Shown: positions 12,545 to 24,120 of the stretch, in pieces
Position numbering within the stretch: the stretch's first letter is position 1
How the letters are laid out: each line of letters opens with the position of its first letter
Source: Ursus arctos
Taxonomy: Eukaryota; Chordata; Mammalia; Carnivora; Ursidae
Direction of reading: 5' to 3'
Assembly: GCF_023065955.2 (NCBI RefSeq)
Contig: NW_026622985.1
Span: 77,551,931-77,615,930 of the forward strand
DNA: 64,000 bases
The notes under the pieces: model-generated
What the model saw: only the letters and a program-made list of their open reading frames with translations
Told to the model about the DNA's origin: nothing
Database searches by the model: none
Program-made: the position numbers and the translations under genes

Positions 12545-13140
12545 GGTTAGTGACAGGAGTGTAAAATGCTTTAACCATCCCGGAAAACTCTTGGACAAGT
12601 TCCTATCAAGTTAAATATACCTTATAATGCAACAATTCCACTCCTAGGTATTTCCCAAGATAAATGAAAACATAATGCCCCCAAAATATCTTGTCCAAGA
12701 ATGTCTTTAGCATCCTTATTCATAGCCCCAAACTGAAAAGAACTCAGTATTCGTCAACAGGAGAATAATGTAGCCTTGAAATGTAATACAACTCATTAGT
12801 ATATAAAAGAACAAACTACTAATAAGTATAGCCGCAGGGATGACTCTCACAGACATCATGCTGAGTAAAAGAAACTGCACGAAAACCATATAGTATATAA
12901 CTGTATTTATGAAATTCAATAACAAGTAAAACTAATCTATGATGATAGAAGTCAGAAAAATGGTTCTCTGAGGGAGGTGGAACTATGGGTTTGGGAAGGA
13001 ACACAGGCAACTTTCAGGGGCGGGGGGAGTAATATTCCAAATCTTAATTGGGGTGTGGTTAGACGAGTGCATGTATTTGTCAGAATTCATAAAGCCATGT
13101 TTGTCAATTTCACCATCATGTATATATCTTTTAAAAATAA
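12545..13140 (+). mobile_element. Old L1 (L1M-type), 3' part of the split copy
   Basis: Continues the element broken at 12327, with 'caacaattccactcctaggt', 'gactctcacagacatcatgc' and the 3' UTR-like end near 13140. The open frames in both directions at 12977-13273 lie in and beyond this decayed end and have no family support. Confidence 0.65.
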
Positions 13141-14439
13141 AGCTGTGCTTAAGATTCAGCTCCTTTGTGTTAGGCAATTCCTGGAAACTAGCAGTAGCAT
13201 GGAATTTATGTATGAAATGCAAACTGTAAGGGGAGCTGGAGCAGCACCACTGCATGGAATGATGTTGTAACAAGAAAACATTGGCAGGACTCCTTCAGAG
13301 CCTGCGTGGCTCAGGACGGCCAGGGAAACAGCACCAGCAGGCAGAGCGCCCTGGTGTGCAGTAATCAGAGGCGAGATGGCTCATTTCAAACATAGAGCTG
13401 AAAAGTAACCCTCAATAAATTTTTGCTGAATTGAAATAACTTTTTAACAGACTATGAAGAACAGTAAAACTGTTTCAGTGAAGATTTTAGAAAAGCTACA
13501 ATTATACATTAACTGAACTTTTTTTAAAAGAAGACACATGAACCTTTTCAGCCTTCAACTAATTTATGGCTAGTAATAATTACATTCAAATATTGTTGAT
13601 TTTATTAAACAAATATTCATTAGTTCTTCCATGATGAATGTTTCTCTAGTTAATATAGATAGATAAAAATATGCACTGAATCATTAAGACTTACACTGTT
13701 ACAAGATGGCCTAGGTGAGGGCAGAAATAGTACTCTATATTTTGTTTGGGGAGATTATTTTAATTCTGTTACCAGCTTCTGAAAGTATATAAACCTTTCA
13801 GAGTGCCCATACTTAGTTTCTTAACAGAATTATTGTATCTAGATTCCACTTCTTTTTTTACAACTGGAATAAAAGTCATTGAAGCTAAGACTTACTGAGG
13901 GGCAAAAATTATTTCTGACACCTGAGGGCTGTTTATTATTACCTCCCTATTCAGTCTTTTAATTTTCCTATTATTTGCCTTTCTTCCTTTACTCTTTTAA
14001 AGCTGATTTCTAAAACAGATTTTTCTTAGTTTTCATTTCACATATGACGCACGAATAAGTTCCTGAGACACATGCTATTTATTCCATTTCTTCCTCCCAA
14101 TAATACAGATATCTCTCATACATAGGGATGATTTTAAAAGTCTATGGAATGCCCACTGTTGATGAAAGAATCTAGCTGAATTGCATATGTATGCCATATA
14201 CTCACTGGGGTGGGTGGGGGTGTGGGGAATGTGCTGACCTAACAAACTTCGGAAAATGATGTTTTGACTAGAAACTGAAGGTAAAAGAACTAAAGGTAAA
14301 AGGAATTTTACATCCACAATAAAGCATTTGGCAAAGTTGTTTCCCATGTGGATAAGGGTTCATCATTCTAATACTATTACACATACATATACAGGAATTG
14401 AACAAGTAAGTATACGATGGCAAAGTATAGGAACCAGGT
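13141..14439. other. Unassigned sequence with a small GC-richer patch
   Basis: No gene recognised. The patch 13280-13385 is clearly richer in G and C than its surroundings. It has no splice-site-bounded frame that I can support and too few CpGs to be an island. Confidence 0.45.
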
Positions 14440-15775
14440 TATTCAGTGTTGGAGTCCGGGGTTACAGATAACCAAAGGGAATAGTCTAGAATGACCTGTG
14501 TAGTAATGGGATTAGAGTTGGAAACAGTATGAATTCATGTTTATCTTAATATAGGTATAGATGGTTATGTATAGAAATACGTATACATATATGTATATTT
14601 ATGTATCAGTATGCACATATAAAGTTGCTGCTCTGTCAGCTCAGAGGATCTAGAAGTAACACTACTTTAGTAACAGTGAACATACCTGTCATCCAGATCT
14701 TGGCCGCTGACATTATTCTCCAATAAAAAGAATCAGGATTCCTTGTAGAAAGATTGATTCTAGGAATGGAGCAGGAAGTAATATGAACATGGAGTATCTT
14801 CTAGCACTAGAAAAGAAGGAATTCCTAAAGAATAACAATAATAATAATAATAACCCTATAATGATGGTGTGTGTCAAAGGGACCTAGGAATCAGCTAAAA
14901 GGGCTCTCAGTGGCCAAAGCTAGAACAATATGAGCAACAAAATGAATAAAGCAATATTGGATCATAACCCAAAGTATAAAATAAATATCCAGGAGTTCAT
15001 GCTTATATAAATAAATGATTGAATGTATAAATAAATGATTGAGTAAATAAATTGGGGGGAGGGGGGAGAGAGGCAAATCTCTATTAATTCCAAATAATTT
15101 ATATAGATACTCTGCCTTCAAGAAGAAAGAGCATAACTCCATACTTCTTAAGTGTGGACTGCATATAAAGACTTCCTGACAAAACGAACAGTAAGGAAAA
15201 GGGGGAAAGAATAACTTTACAAAGAAGAAAGATGACAAAAATTCTTCAGCCAGGTGATCAAGGTTAACATCAGTAGTGATGAGTCGTGTTGATAGTATGT
15301 ACCCTTGTTATGGTGTGATGAAAATGACACTTTACCTCTGTGGTCTTCCTCCCCCAAAAAACAACCTCAGTCTAATGAAAAAAAAAAAAAAAGGACAAAT
15401 CCCAATGAAGAAATGTTCTATAATATACCTGACCAGTATGCAAAACTGCTTAGGTCATCAAAAAAAGGGAAGTCTGAAACTGTCACAGACAAGATGAGCC
15501 TAAGGACACATGACAAACTGAGTGTAATAGGATATCCTGGATGGGATCCTGGAACATACAAAGAATATTAGGTAAAAAAGAAGGAAATCTAAATAAAAAC
15601 GGACTTCAATGATAATGTACCAATATTGGTTCATTAATTGAAATGAATGTGATTTATTAACTAACATAAGATGATAATGGGGGAAGTGGGTGTGGAGTAT
15701 AGTGAGTATATCTGTACTATCTTTGTAATTTTTCTGCAAATTTTTTGCAAAACTGTTTTAAAATAAGTTTATTTC
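14440..15775 (+). mobile_element. Old L1 (L1MC/L1MD/L1ME-like) 3' UTR
   Basis: A long, clearly recognisable old L1 3' UTR. Its landmarks are 'aagaataactttacaaagaa', 'agtgatgagtcgtgttgata', 'tgtggtcttcctcccccaa', 'gatatcctggatgggatcct' and 'accaatattggttcattaat'. It ends near 15775 at 'aaataagtttatttcag'. Within it are an AAT run (14838-14856) and a roughly 20-nt tandem unit at 15004-15050. The open frames at 14891-15739 are shadows of this UTR. Subfamily assignment is uncertain. Confidence 0.8.
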
Positions 15776-15979
15776 AGAAAAAAAGTACAGGGAGAGCTGC
15801 TTTAGTGGGAGCTACCCCATTGGCTTGTCCTTTGTCAGTTTTTTGGTTTGGCAGTGGATTGGTTTGTTTTCTTGCCTGTTGGTTGGTTTGGACCAGCTGT
15901 GGTTCAGTGAAATTGCTCAGGATAAGGTTTTGGGCCTCCATATTTATCACAGCTTCTGTGTTTTTCTCAATTCCTGAAA

Positions 15980-16086
15980 CTGCCTTTAAGCAAAGGTTTG
16001 ATTCAAAATCCATGAGTAGTATAGTGGTACAATCTTTCAGTGTCCAAACTGAAGGAATTCAGATCATTCATAAGCACATTAAATAT
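15980..16086 (+). repeat. Local direct duplication, copy A
   Basis: About 107 bp from 'ctgcctttaagcaaagg' to near 'aagcacattaaat'. It recurs at 17648-17746 at roughly 80% identity, judged by eye. The flanks do not match. I know no repeat family with this sequence. Confidence 0.75.
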
Positions 16087-16096
16087 CCCCCGGCAC

Positions 16097-16102
<6 letters not shown>

Positions 16103-16146
<44 letters not shown>
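16103..16146. repeat. (TA)n microsatellite
   Basis: About 22 TA units. It lies inside the longest open frame of the window (15745-16428), where it encodes an alternating Tyr-Ile run. The repeat contains no stop in that frame, which largely explains the frame's length. Confidence 0.95.
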
Positions 16147-16148
<2 letters not shown>

Positions 16149-16559
16149 CTCATACGTCAGGGGTAAATGCATTTTGGGTACTGAAAGAATTGTGCAGCCC
16201 ATAAGTGCACATGGGATTAACTATCTCATATTGAAAGAGATCTGGCACTTGTGGAAATTCTTCTCAGGCGCCAGGTCCTCTCTGGGAAGGCTCTGCCCCC
16301 TATGCTTGCTGAGAAAAACAGGTGTCATGGTGTGTGTTCCTGTGAGAACAAGGAGCATAGGTAGCCATGAGAACTTCATGCCTACTCAGGATACAATTCA
16401 CATTCACTTCCCACGGGATTCTTTATAAGAAAATGAGTGGAGTGAATGAGTGCACATACCTGCTTAGTCCTGACATTAGTAGGTAAAATTCCTCTGAATC
16501 TCCACTGTTCATCCAAATCTCCATGAAACCAGAATTGTTTATTTAGAATAAAGAGCCCC

Positions 16560-16738
16560 TTACTCTGCCTGCATTTTAGAATCCTCTCTGGAGCTTCTAA
16601 AATTGCCAATGCCTGGGGCCCGCCCAAGGCTAATCAGAATCTCTGGGTGGGGAGCGCAGGGTACAACCATCAGGACTTGTTTAAATCCTCCAGGAGATTC
16701 TAACATGCATGGAGGATTGAGAGCGCTTGGGTAGACCA
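16560..16738. mobile_element. MER5-like hAT-Charlie remnant
   Basis: The motif 'gcattttagaatcctctctggagcttctaaaa' (in part), then 'aatgcctggggcc' and 'aatcagaatctctgggtggg', and the closing 'caggagattctaacatgcat', match the palindromic layout of MER5-type elements. The two ends are imperfect inverted repeats, so I leave the strand open. Confidence 0.7.
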
Positions 16739-17647
16739 AGCTTTAAATCCCTGTAAACCTTAACCTTTTGGAGGTGAAGCTGCTTGTATGGGAAATGCAT
16801 ATAGGATTTCCCCTGATCCTAATTTTAAGCTTTTGCAACTTTCAATTTAAAAAGAAAAAAAAAATGGAGAAGAAATAAAACCCGCAAGCACATATGAAAA
16901 CCAGAGAAAATGCTCTGGGGACAGTCTCACATCTGGAGAAGAGTGACTTTAAAAAATGCTTATATTTAAAATTCTCTTTCTCTCTCTTTTGTTTGCGCTT
17001 CCTGATATAATTAGGCAGAGGCATATTTCTGACTTCTAAAAAAGTAAAAAATCAATCATGGCTAGAGCTACTGAGCCAAAAGAGAACCTGGGGAAGTGAA
17101 AGGGGCAACATACCTGGTTTTTGAAATCATACAGACTAGAGCATACCCCTCAGGCATTCTGTGTGCTCAGTAACTCCAACACCCCTGACATCACTGTGTT
17201 CGTAAATGAAAAATTATAGGTCAATTACGAAGTTAATAAAAAACCTCAGATACAGTATGCCAGGAATCACCAAGCAGTACTGAGGTTATTGGATCTGAGT
17301 AGAATTGAAACCTTATGCTCTCCAAGACAATTAGCATTAAAGCAGAAAGAGGTGACTTACGATGACATCCAACTTTGCAGAATGAGAATTTTAAAATATT
17401 TTTCTAAACCTTTCCAAGTGTGACAGTTTGATTCTACACATTTTCACTGTTTTTATCCAGAGATGACTTGTTTCTGTGATCTTTTCTTAGAGAAATGAGT
17501 ATCATTGAATAAGTAGTGAATAGAGGCACTAAATGAACCTATATTCTTAAAAGCTGCATACAGATCATAACAGAACTTGTAGATATGTACATCTTAGTGT
17601 ACAACCTGCTTTTTAAGACGAAGAGAATCAGGTCATCCAACCCACAT
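16739..17647. other. Unassigned sequence
   Basis: No gene and no recognised repeat between the MER5-like remnant and the second copy of the local duplication. Confidence 0.45.
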
Positions 17648-17746
17648 CTGCCTTTAAGCAGACGTTTGATTCAAAGTCCACGAGTGGCATAGTTTTCCAT
17701 TGTCCAAATTGAAAGAATTCAGATCATGCATTAGCACACTAAAATT
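17648..17746 (+). repeat. Local direct duplication, copy B
   Basis: About 99 bp. It shares with copy A 'ctgcctttaagca', 'gtttgattcaaa', 'gtccaaa' and 'gaattcagatcat'. It lacks a few bases in the middle compared with copy A. The spacing between copy starts is about 1.67 kb. Confidence 0.75.
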
Positions 17747-17818
17747 TGAGATTTATTAGCTTAATAATTTTCAGAACTCACTAAACTGGATATGAGATAG
17801 CAAACAGATATTTTATCA

Positions 17819-17858
17819 AACCAGTGAATCTTCTAGTACTATGGAAGATTCACTGGTT
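17819..17858. repeat. Perfect hairpin: 15-bp arms, 10-nt loop
   Basis: The left arm 'aaccagtgaatcttc' (17819-17833) and right arm 'gaagattcactggtt' (17844-17858) are exact reverse complements. The loop is 'tagtactatg'. No transposon explains it. It is short for a microRNA precursor (40 nt in all), and a template-switch mutation is a reasonable origin. Confidence 0.9.
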
Positions 17859-18349
17859 CTTTAAATGCAGCCTAAGAGAGTGTGTTTGGCCAGGAAAAGA
17901 ACCACTAATTATCTGTAAATTCACAATGATCTTTAAATTTTCAAAGTAAATGGTTCTCAGGGGGACACTTGCCCTTCTAGCTCCAGATGCTCTAAAAACT
18001 GTAACAAACTGCTAGTAGTCGGGAGACTCCTGAGAAATCTGATAAATTTGGATTAATGTCCGTTTAGGATAAATTTCACTGGGAATATCTTTTCTCCTCC
18101 CTCCTAGGTACCAATTATATTTAATCAGTTGTAAAATATATAGAAAAATAAGATAGTTTTTCTCTCTCCTTGGTAGGTTAGACTGATTTTTTGGCCCCAA
18201 AATATACCATACTCCTTGCCTACCATCCACCCAGCATCTAGTAGCTCTCAGTAAATACTTTATGAATTAGAAGATGACTACAAAAATGAATATATTGCTA
18301 TAACGATCTCAAATAATCTTAACCTAAACTCAGCAGTTTAACAGTAAAC

Positions 18350-18430
18350 AGTTATAAAAGATCTACTACATGCCAGGCACTGTGCTGGGTTCTAGGGACA
18401 CAGAGTTGAATAAGAGTTTTTTAAACACAT
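18350..18430 (-). mobile_element. L2 3' end fragment, antisense
   Basis: 'ctactacatgccaggcactg' followed by 'ctgggttctagggacacaga' is the well-known reversed L2 3' end motif. It is short and diverged. Confidence 0.6.
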
Positions 18431-18629
18431 TTTTAGAAAAAAACTGCTTGTCATAAGATATTCATAATATTCCACAATGACTAATAGCTAGCTGACGGCA
18501 AGCAGATATTTCATATGCCTAATTTCAGTGGATGCCCAATTTATTTCTACCTACCTCAGAAAAATACAGTTGAGAAAATATAAGAACTGCTTATGAGCAA
18601 TCTATGGGCAATGTCAGTAGAAGGTGTTG

Positions 18630-18800
18630 CTTAAGAATAAACCACTGAGTTCAAATTCTGACTCCTTTGCTAACTGTGTGGTTTTGATGAAGTGTCTTAA
18701 TATTTCTAAACTGTAATTTCCTAATCTGTAAAGTGGGGAAATAATGATCATGCATGTCTCATAGGGTCATCGTGACGATGAAGTGGGACCATCTCTATCT
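18630..18800 (+). mobile_element. MIR SINE fragment
   Basis: 'gagttcaaattctgactcc', 'gctaactgtgtggttttg', 'ctaatctgtaaagtgggg' and 'gtctcatagggtcatcgtga' follow each other in the order of the MIR core and 3' part. Confidence 0.8.
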
Positions 18801-19845
18801 GAAACAAATTAAACACTTTAGTAAAAGCCACTGATGTTATAGTCCGTGGTAGGGCCAGTTTTTCAAAACAGGAAGACTCAAGTGTGGTGATTTGTTTGCA
18901 GGTAGATGAGACTAGTTTGAGGCTGTGTTCCTAGAGCAATTTACGTGAGATTGAGAAAATGTCCTTATCCCTGTCAGAATGAAGGAGAAAACTGGTGGAG
19001 CTGAAAGGGTATTTAAAGCTCCCCCAGGTGCTCGGCTGCTGTCGCCGTTATTACTACTACTTTATGTTACCACTTCATGAGGGGTGAGGGAAAACACGTC
19101 GTGCTAAACTCTGATAGTAGCCAGAAACTTTCTATGTTCAGAATAGTGGAAAGAAAAGTGATAATGAACATAAAAACGACCTATACTCCTGACTGATTAA
19201 TTGAGAATTCTAAGGAATATGAGAAGCCTCAGTAGGGAATCTTACTGACAGCACTCCCTCACTCATTCATTTATTCACTCACCCATTTATTCATTCATAA
19301 ATAAAAGAGCAGTAGTAGTAATAACCATGAGGAGCATCGAGAAGCACACATTTCTATCTCACACTAGTGCTATTATAATGGCCAAATTAAAATCTAACTT
19401 ACAGGGGGGAAAAAAAAGAGTTCTCGTTAAACCTCCGGCTGGGACAGGAAGGAAGAACCAGTTGCTGAGGAAGTTGTTTCCTGAAAAAGAGAAAAAGGCA
19501 ACGATCTGTCTGTGGCAATCAGCGGGTGATCCCATCAGTGACTCCCTGTGATTGCATGCAGTGGGGCGAAGTAGTAGGATAGAATTTTAAATTAAACATA
19601 GGTTGATTTTCTTGAACATTTTTAGAACATTCTCCATAATTAAATATAAATGATGAAGAGGATGGGAAGGGCAAAAAATGACAGAAATTAAAAATTGCAA
19701 TTTAAAGCTATTAACTGTATTGCAGGGTCAAACGTGGCCCAGGTAACTGCCTCTTGGCATAGGAGTGTCTCCTGAAGTCACATCCCTGCAACAAAACTTC
19801 ACTTGTCACTCTATAGTTGTAGAAGTATTATTTTGCTATAGTGTT
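18801..19845. other. Unassigned sequence
   Basis: No gene recognised. A short 'cattcattta'-type low-complexity run at 19260-19305 could be the end of an old L2. The open frame at 19327-19551 has no recognisable domain. Confidence 0.4.
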
Positions 19846-19882
<37 letters not shown>

Positions 19883-19901
19883 TTATTTATTTATTTATTT
19901 A

Positions 19902-19941
<40 letters not shown>
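19846..19941. repeat. Compound microsatellite (TA)n(CA)n(TTTA)n(TA)n
   Basis: Four simple repeats follow each other: TA to about 19859, CA to 19882, TTTA to about 19905 and TA to 19941. Length variation is expected. Confidence 0.95.
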
Positions 19942-19945
<4 letters not shown>

Positions 19946-20321
19946 TTAACCTGCCAATGTTGCCTTGTCACTTATTTCTGAGCCCTGTCACTCAGGCAGT
20001 GAATTGTTGAGGATTGCCAGCTTTGCCACCATCACCAACCACTGGAGTTCCCTGAGTTTCTCAGACATTCTACACTCTGTGCCCTTCTGAGGACACATTT
20101 GCATTGTGGGGTCCCCACTTTGAAATGATGAGATCTGAACACAATCAGAGCAGCATTTGTAAACCTCTCCATTTTCCTGCAATGATGTTTCCCTATTGTC
20201 TGTGCATCTTGTTAGTGCTATGCTTGAATCCGCACCATTAGAGCAGTGACACAGCTGCTGTCATTCTTAGTTATCTGGGGCTCTGGAGAAGACAGATCAA
20301 CTCAGAGAAAAAGCCTCTGCG

Positions 20322-20336
20322 CCCCCCCCCCCCCCC
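20322..20336. repeat. C15 homopolymer
   Basis: Fifteen consecutive C on the plus strand (a G-run on the minus strand). Assembly length is uncertain. The surrounding sequence from 19960 to 20720 is otherwise unassigned. Confidence 0.8.
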
Positions 20337-20740
20337 ATTTTGTCACCCAGAGACATACAACCAATTATTTGAAGTCTTCCCAAGGCTCATAGGATAGGGC
20401 CAATTGCCCTTCCAAAATCAGAAAAAGAGCTGAACTAAGGAGGATAGGACAGCTCAGGACTGATCAAAATAACATTCAGACAAGAAGGGCCAATTAGGAT
20501 GACGGCTGGAAGGGAATGCAAGACACCAGAGAAGCAGGTGTTTTGATTATTTTTTCTTTTCAATTTGAGAAAATATTACAAGTAAAAATTCCATTAATAT
20601 CCACAATAATTTTAAACATGTATCTTTTACGTCATTTCAGGCAGCAAAGCAGGGATTGTGTGCAGTATGTGTGTGATGAATTAAAGAATGATAAGAATTT
20701 ATTTAAATTAGCAAGGAAAAGATGAAAATATCTTTCATGG

Positions 20741-20933
20741 GACGCCTGGGTGGCTCAGCCATTAAGCGTCTGCCTTTGGCTCAGGTCATGATCCCAGGGT
20801 CCTGGGATCAAGCCCCACATAGGGCTCCCTGCTCGGCTGGAAGTCTGTTTCTCCCTCTCACGCTCCTCTTGCTTGTGTTCCCTCTCTCACTGTCTCTCTC
20901 TGTCAAAAAAATAAATAAAATCCTTTAAAAAAA
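20741..20933 (+). mobile_element. SINEC, sense
   Basis: The head is 'gacgcctgggtggctcagcc', then the B-box-like 'gggatcaagcccc', a pyrimidine-rich body and an A-rich tail. An 11-nt duplication 'atctttcatgg' lies at 20730-20740 and 20934-20944. The open frame at 20722-20928 is the translated SINE and not a gene. Confidence 0.95.
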
Positions 20934-21091
20934 ATCTTTCATGGATTTAACTACACTATTGATTATGAAAAACTTTTAGCTAATTTGGAGTCTAGTTTCT
21001 TTTATGAGATGGGTTTTGAGATCAAAGATAATTTGAATGTTTAAATTTGGGTAAGAAAAGACTTGACAATGGGTAAAGGCACTCTATAAAC

Positions 21092-21150
21092 ATTAGTTCT
21101 CAAACATGGCTGCATTTTAGAATCATTGGGGAGCTTTAAAAATTAACTTA
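21092..21150. mobile_element. MER5A-like end fragment
   Basis: 'gttctcaaacatggctgcat', then 'ttagaatcattggggagctt', is one end of a MER5A-type hAT element. Only this end is present. Confidence 0.7.
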
Positions 21151-21324
21151 TGTCAGTATAAGAGTGAAAGAACACTGTCAATTTAATGATCACTCTTCAT
21201 AAGTTGTATGAAATGCCCTTAATATCAGAGAGATTAAATATGGAAAAATAGTGAGGTCTCCAACTGATCACAATTGTAATGTTGTCTTTGGAGATTAGCA
21301 GCCAGGAAAGTAATCTAATCAAAA

Positions 21325-22334
21325 CTTTGCCTATTCCATAGAATATATTTGCAAATGATACTACAGATAAAAGACTGGTATCCAAGATCTACAAAGAACT
21401 TCTCAAACTCAATACACAAGAAACAAATAAACAAATCATAAAATGGGCAGAATATATGAACAGACACTTTTCCAATGAAGACATACAAATGGCTAACAGA
21501 CACATGAAAAAATGTTCAAAATCATTAGCCATCAGGGAAATTCAAATCAAAACCACACTAAGATACCACCTTACGCCAGTTAGAATGGCAAAAATTGACA
21601 AGGCAAGAAACAACAGTTGTTGGAGAGGATGTGGAGAAAGGGGATCCCTCCCACATTGTTGGTGGGAATGCAAGTTGGTACAGCCACTCCGGAAAACAGT
21701 GTGGAGGTCCCTTAGGAAGTTAAAAATTGAGCTACCCTATGATCCAGCCATTGCACTACTGGGTATTTACCCCAAAGATACAGACGTGGTGAAGAGAAGG
21801 GCCATATGCACCCCAATGTTCATAGCAGCTCTGTCCACAATAGCTAAATTGTGGAAGGAGCCGAGATGCCCTTCAACAGATGACTGGATTAAGGAGTTGT
21901 GGTCCATAAATACAATGGAATATTACTCAGCTATCAAAAAGAAAGATTTCTCAACATTTGCTGCAACATGGACGGAACTGGAGGAGATAATGCTAAGTGA
22001 AATAAGTCAAGCAGAGAAAGACAATTATCATTTGGTTTCTCTCATCTATGTAACATAAGAACTAGGAAGATCGGTAGGGGAAGAAAGGGATAAAGAAGGG
22101 GGGGTAATCAGAAGGGGAAATGAAGCATGAGAGACTATGGACTATGAGAAACAAACTGAAGGCCTCCGAGGGGAGGGGGGTAGGGGAATGGGATAGGCTG
22201 GTGATGGGTAGTAAGGAGGGCACGTATTGCATGGTGCACTGGGTGTTATACACAACTAATGAATCATCGAATTTTACATCAGAAACCAGGGATGTACTGT
22301 ATGGTGACTAACATAATATAAAAAAATAAAAAAA

Positions 22335-22377
<43 letters not shown>

Positions 22378-22380
22378 AAT
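21325..22380 (+). mobile_element. 5'-truncated L1 with ORF2 end, 3' UTR and tail
   Basis: About 1.05 kb of carnivore-type L1: the end of ORF2, a 3' UTR with 'gcatggtgcactgggtgtta', then a long (AAAT)n-type tail at 22319-22380. The 5' junction is approximate and I did not find clear target-site duplications. It is the longest and best-preserved L1 coding piece in the window. Its 3' UTR closely resembles those at 7.87-8.13 and 25.56-25.81 kb. Confidence 0.9.
21339..22058 (+). pseudogene. L1 ORF2 C-terminal fragment (open frame)
   Basis: The frame is open from about 21339 to the TAA at 22056-22058, roughly 240 codons. A Met at 21456 gives a 200-residue frame, but this Met is internal to ORF2 and not a true start. 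Recognisable L1 ORF2 C-terminal landmarks are '[12 protein letters not shown]' (residues 67-78 from that Met), 'LLGIYPKDT' (about 101-109), '[18 protein letters not shown]' (119-136) and '[12 protein letters not shown]' (151-162). The C-terminal region of ORF2 follows the reverse transcriptase domain. The endonuclease and reverse transcriptase domains are missing, so this piece cannot retrotranspose. The lack of in-frame stops suggests a fairly recent insertion. Confidence 0.9.
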
Positions 22381-24117
22381 ATTGAGCCTAACTTTTTAAC
22401 TGTGGGAAAAAAAAAAACTGCCTAGCATTGGGAAAATGGGTACAGGAATAGTGAATATAAAGCCAAAATAACTGTGAAGAAGTTTACTTTTTTCTCTGTG
22501 AGTTTCTAAAGGAAAATACTGATGTTAAACTTTCTCAGAAAATGTCTTTTCACATCTCATTGTGCCCAGACGGCTCTGTTCCTTAGCCAAGTGCTAACGA
22601 AGTGGGCAGGATTACTTTTAAACCAATTATATGTGCTTCAAGCCATGAATATTGTCACATTTACCTGAAACAGAAGGGTCTTGTGGAAAAGGAATGAATT
22701 CCTGAACATAATTATGATTCTTTGAGGAAGGCAGATGGGAAAGAATGGATGTTGGGTGGGCAAAAACAATGTCCACTACCAGGAATGATCATGGCACCAG
22801 GGTTTGTGTTAGTTAAAAGTTGCAAACAGCTTATATGCCCAGGAGAGGAGGTTTCAAAAAGTATCGAATATAGATTAGTTAGTTATATAGATGTAACTGT
22901 CTATAATAACATGAAAAATGGCTACTAGATGCTAGGTAAAAAGCAACATTGTTTTTAGGTTTTTATATAAAGTATGTCTAAACATGTATCAAAATGCATG
23001 TGTATGATATCTGTATACACACATATACAAATAGAAATATACTGATATTTAGGGATTCAATGAATATTTTTTAAATATAAGTAAGGATTGTGGACATACC
23101 TTAGAGTGAAAATATCTCCTAGGTAATTTATGTGTTAAAATATATAATAGATAATTAAGCTTAATTATACATTTAATATTGAAAAGTAAAATTAATTGCA
23201 GTAAGTTAATTATAGAAGCTATTAATTTGTATGAAAATGATAATCAACAACTAAAATAGCTAAATAGAGAAATAGATTGCTAATATGAATGTCACAAAAG
23301 CACCTTTACTAGATAACTTTAGAAAGAACACAATATCCCTTTCAAGTCAATAAGTCTATTTAAATAATTTAATAGTTATCCGATACCAAAAAAATAGGTA
23401 TTCAATATCATAATTCTATTTTGTCAAAATGTTACATGCTTCCGTAAATGTTATATTCCTAACCATACAACTCTTATAAACTGTATGTAATGTCCAGCTG
23501 TTTAATTCAGTGGAAGATTTTAGTTATAAGGAAGGAAATCTCCAAAATCATGAATGACAGCATCATAATAAATACTCACAATAATAGCAATAATAATACG
23601 AATAATTTAAAGAAAAAAACAAGAATTAGAAAAAAATGAGATTATCTCCACACCTACTACAATCTTCACTTCTAGTAACATCTGGTAAAACTGAACCTTT
23701 TATTTAGCTTTATAAATGTAACCTGTAAGGACCACAGATCACTCTTGCATAGAACAGTGCCGAGACCTTATTGTTCCAGCATTATAATCTTAAATTTTAA
23801 ATGTGTATGACTAAAAATTACAGTAATAAAGTAATTAAGTAAAATATCAGATTTATCCTTGTATTATAGAAGTATTATGGAAGTTTATTGTGATGATATT
23901 TGGCTTTGACCTTCGTTTTGGGTAAATATTTATGCTAGTACTTGAGCATCTCACATTGAACCAAATGGTTCTTAGAGGGACTTCTATTATGCATGTATGT
24001 CTGTATGTATGCACATACATATATCTATGCATTTATTTATATATGTGTATATATATGTAATTTGGACATGGGGTGTGTTTGTGCATACATATATGTATAT
24101 GTGTATGCGTGTGAGAT
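22381..24117. other. Unassigned AT-rich sequence
   Basis: No gene recognised. It includes an 18-nt perfect palindrome at 23151-23168 ('ataattaagcttaattat') and alternating purine-pyrimidine runs at 23990-24110. The open frame at 23997-24209 is made of these simple repeats. Confidence 0.45.
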
Positions 24118-24120
24118 ATC

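Noticed and set aside
12350..12598. Open frame resembling others at 20722, 45299, 51815 and 55485
   Set aside because: All are translations of SINEC copies ('GGS..KRLP' or 'DVGLDPRT'-like reads) and not a protein family.
13280..13385. GC-richer patch as a CpG island or exon
   Set aside because: It is too short, has few CpGs, and shows no supported splice sites or frame.
15745..16428. Longest open frame in the window, 227 codons
   Set aside because: It starts in an L1 3' UTR, crosses unique sequence and a duplicated block, and owes its length partly to a stop-free TA microsatellite (Tyr-Ile run). No domain is visible.
21456..22058. 200-codon frame as an independent gene
   Set aside because: It is the C-terminal end of L1 ORF2 inside a truncated L1. 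The Met is internal to the ORF.
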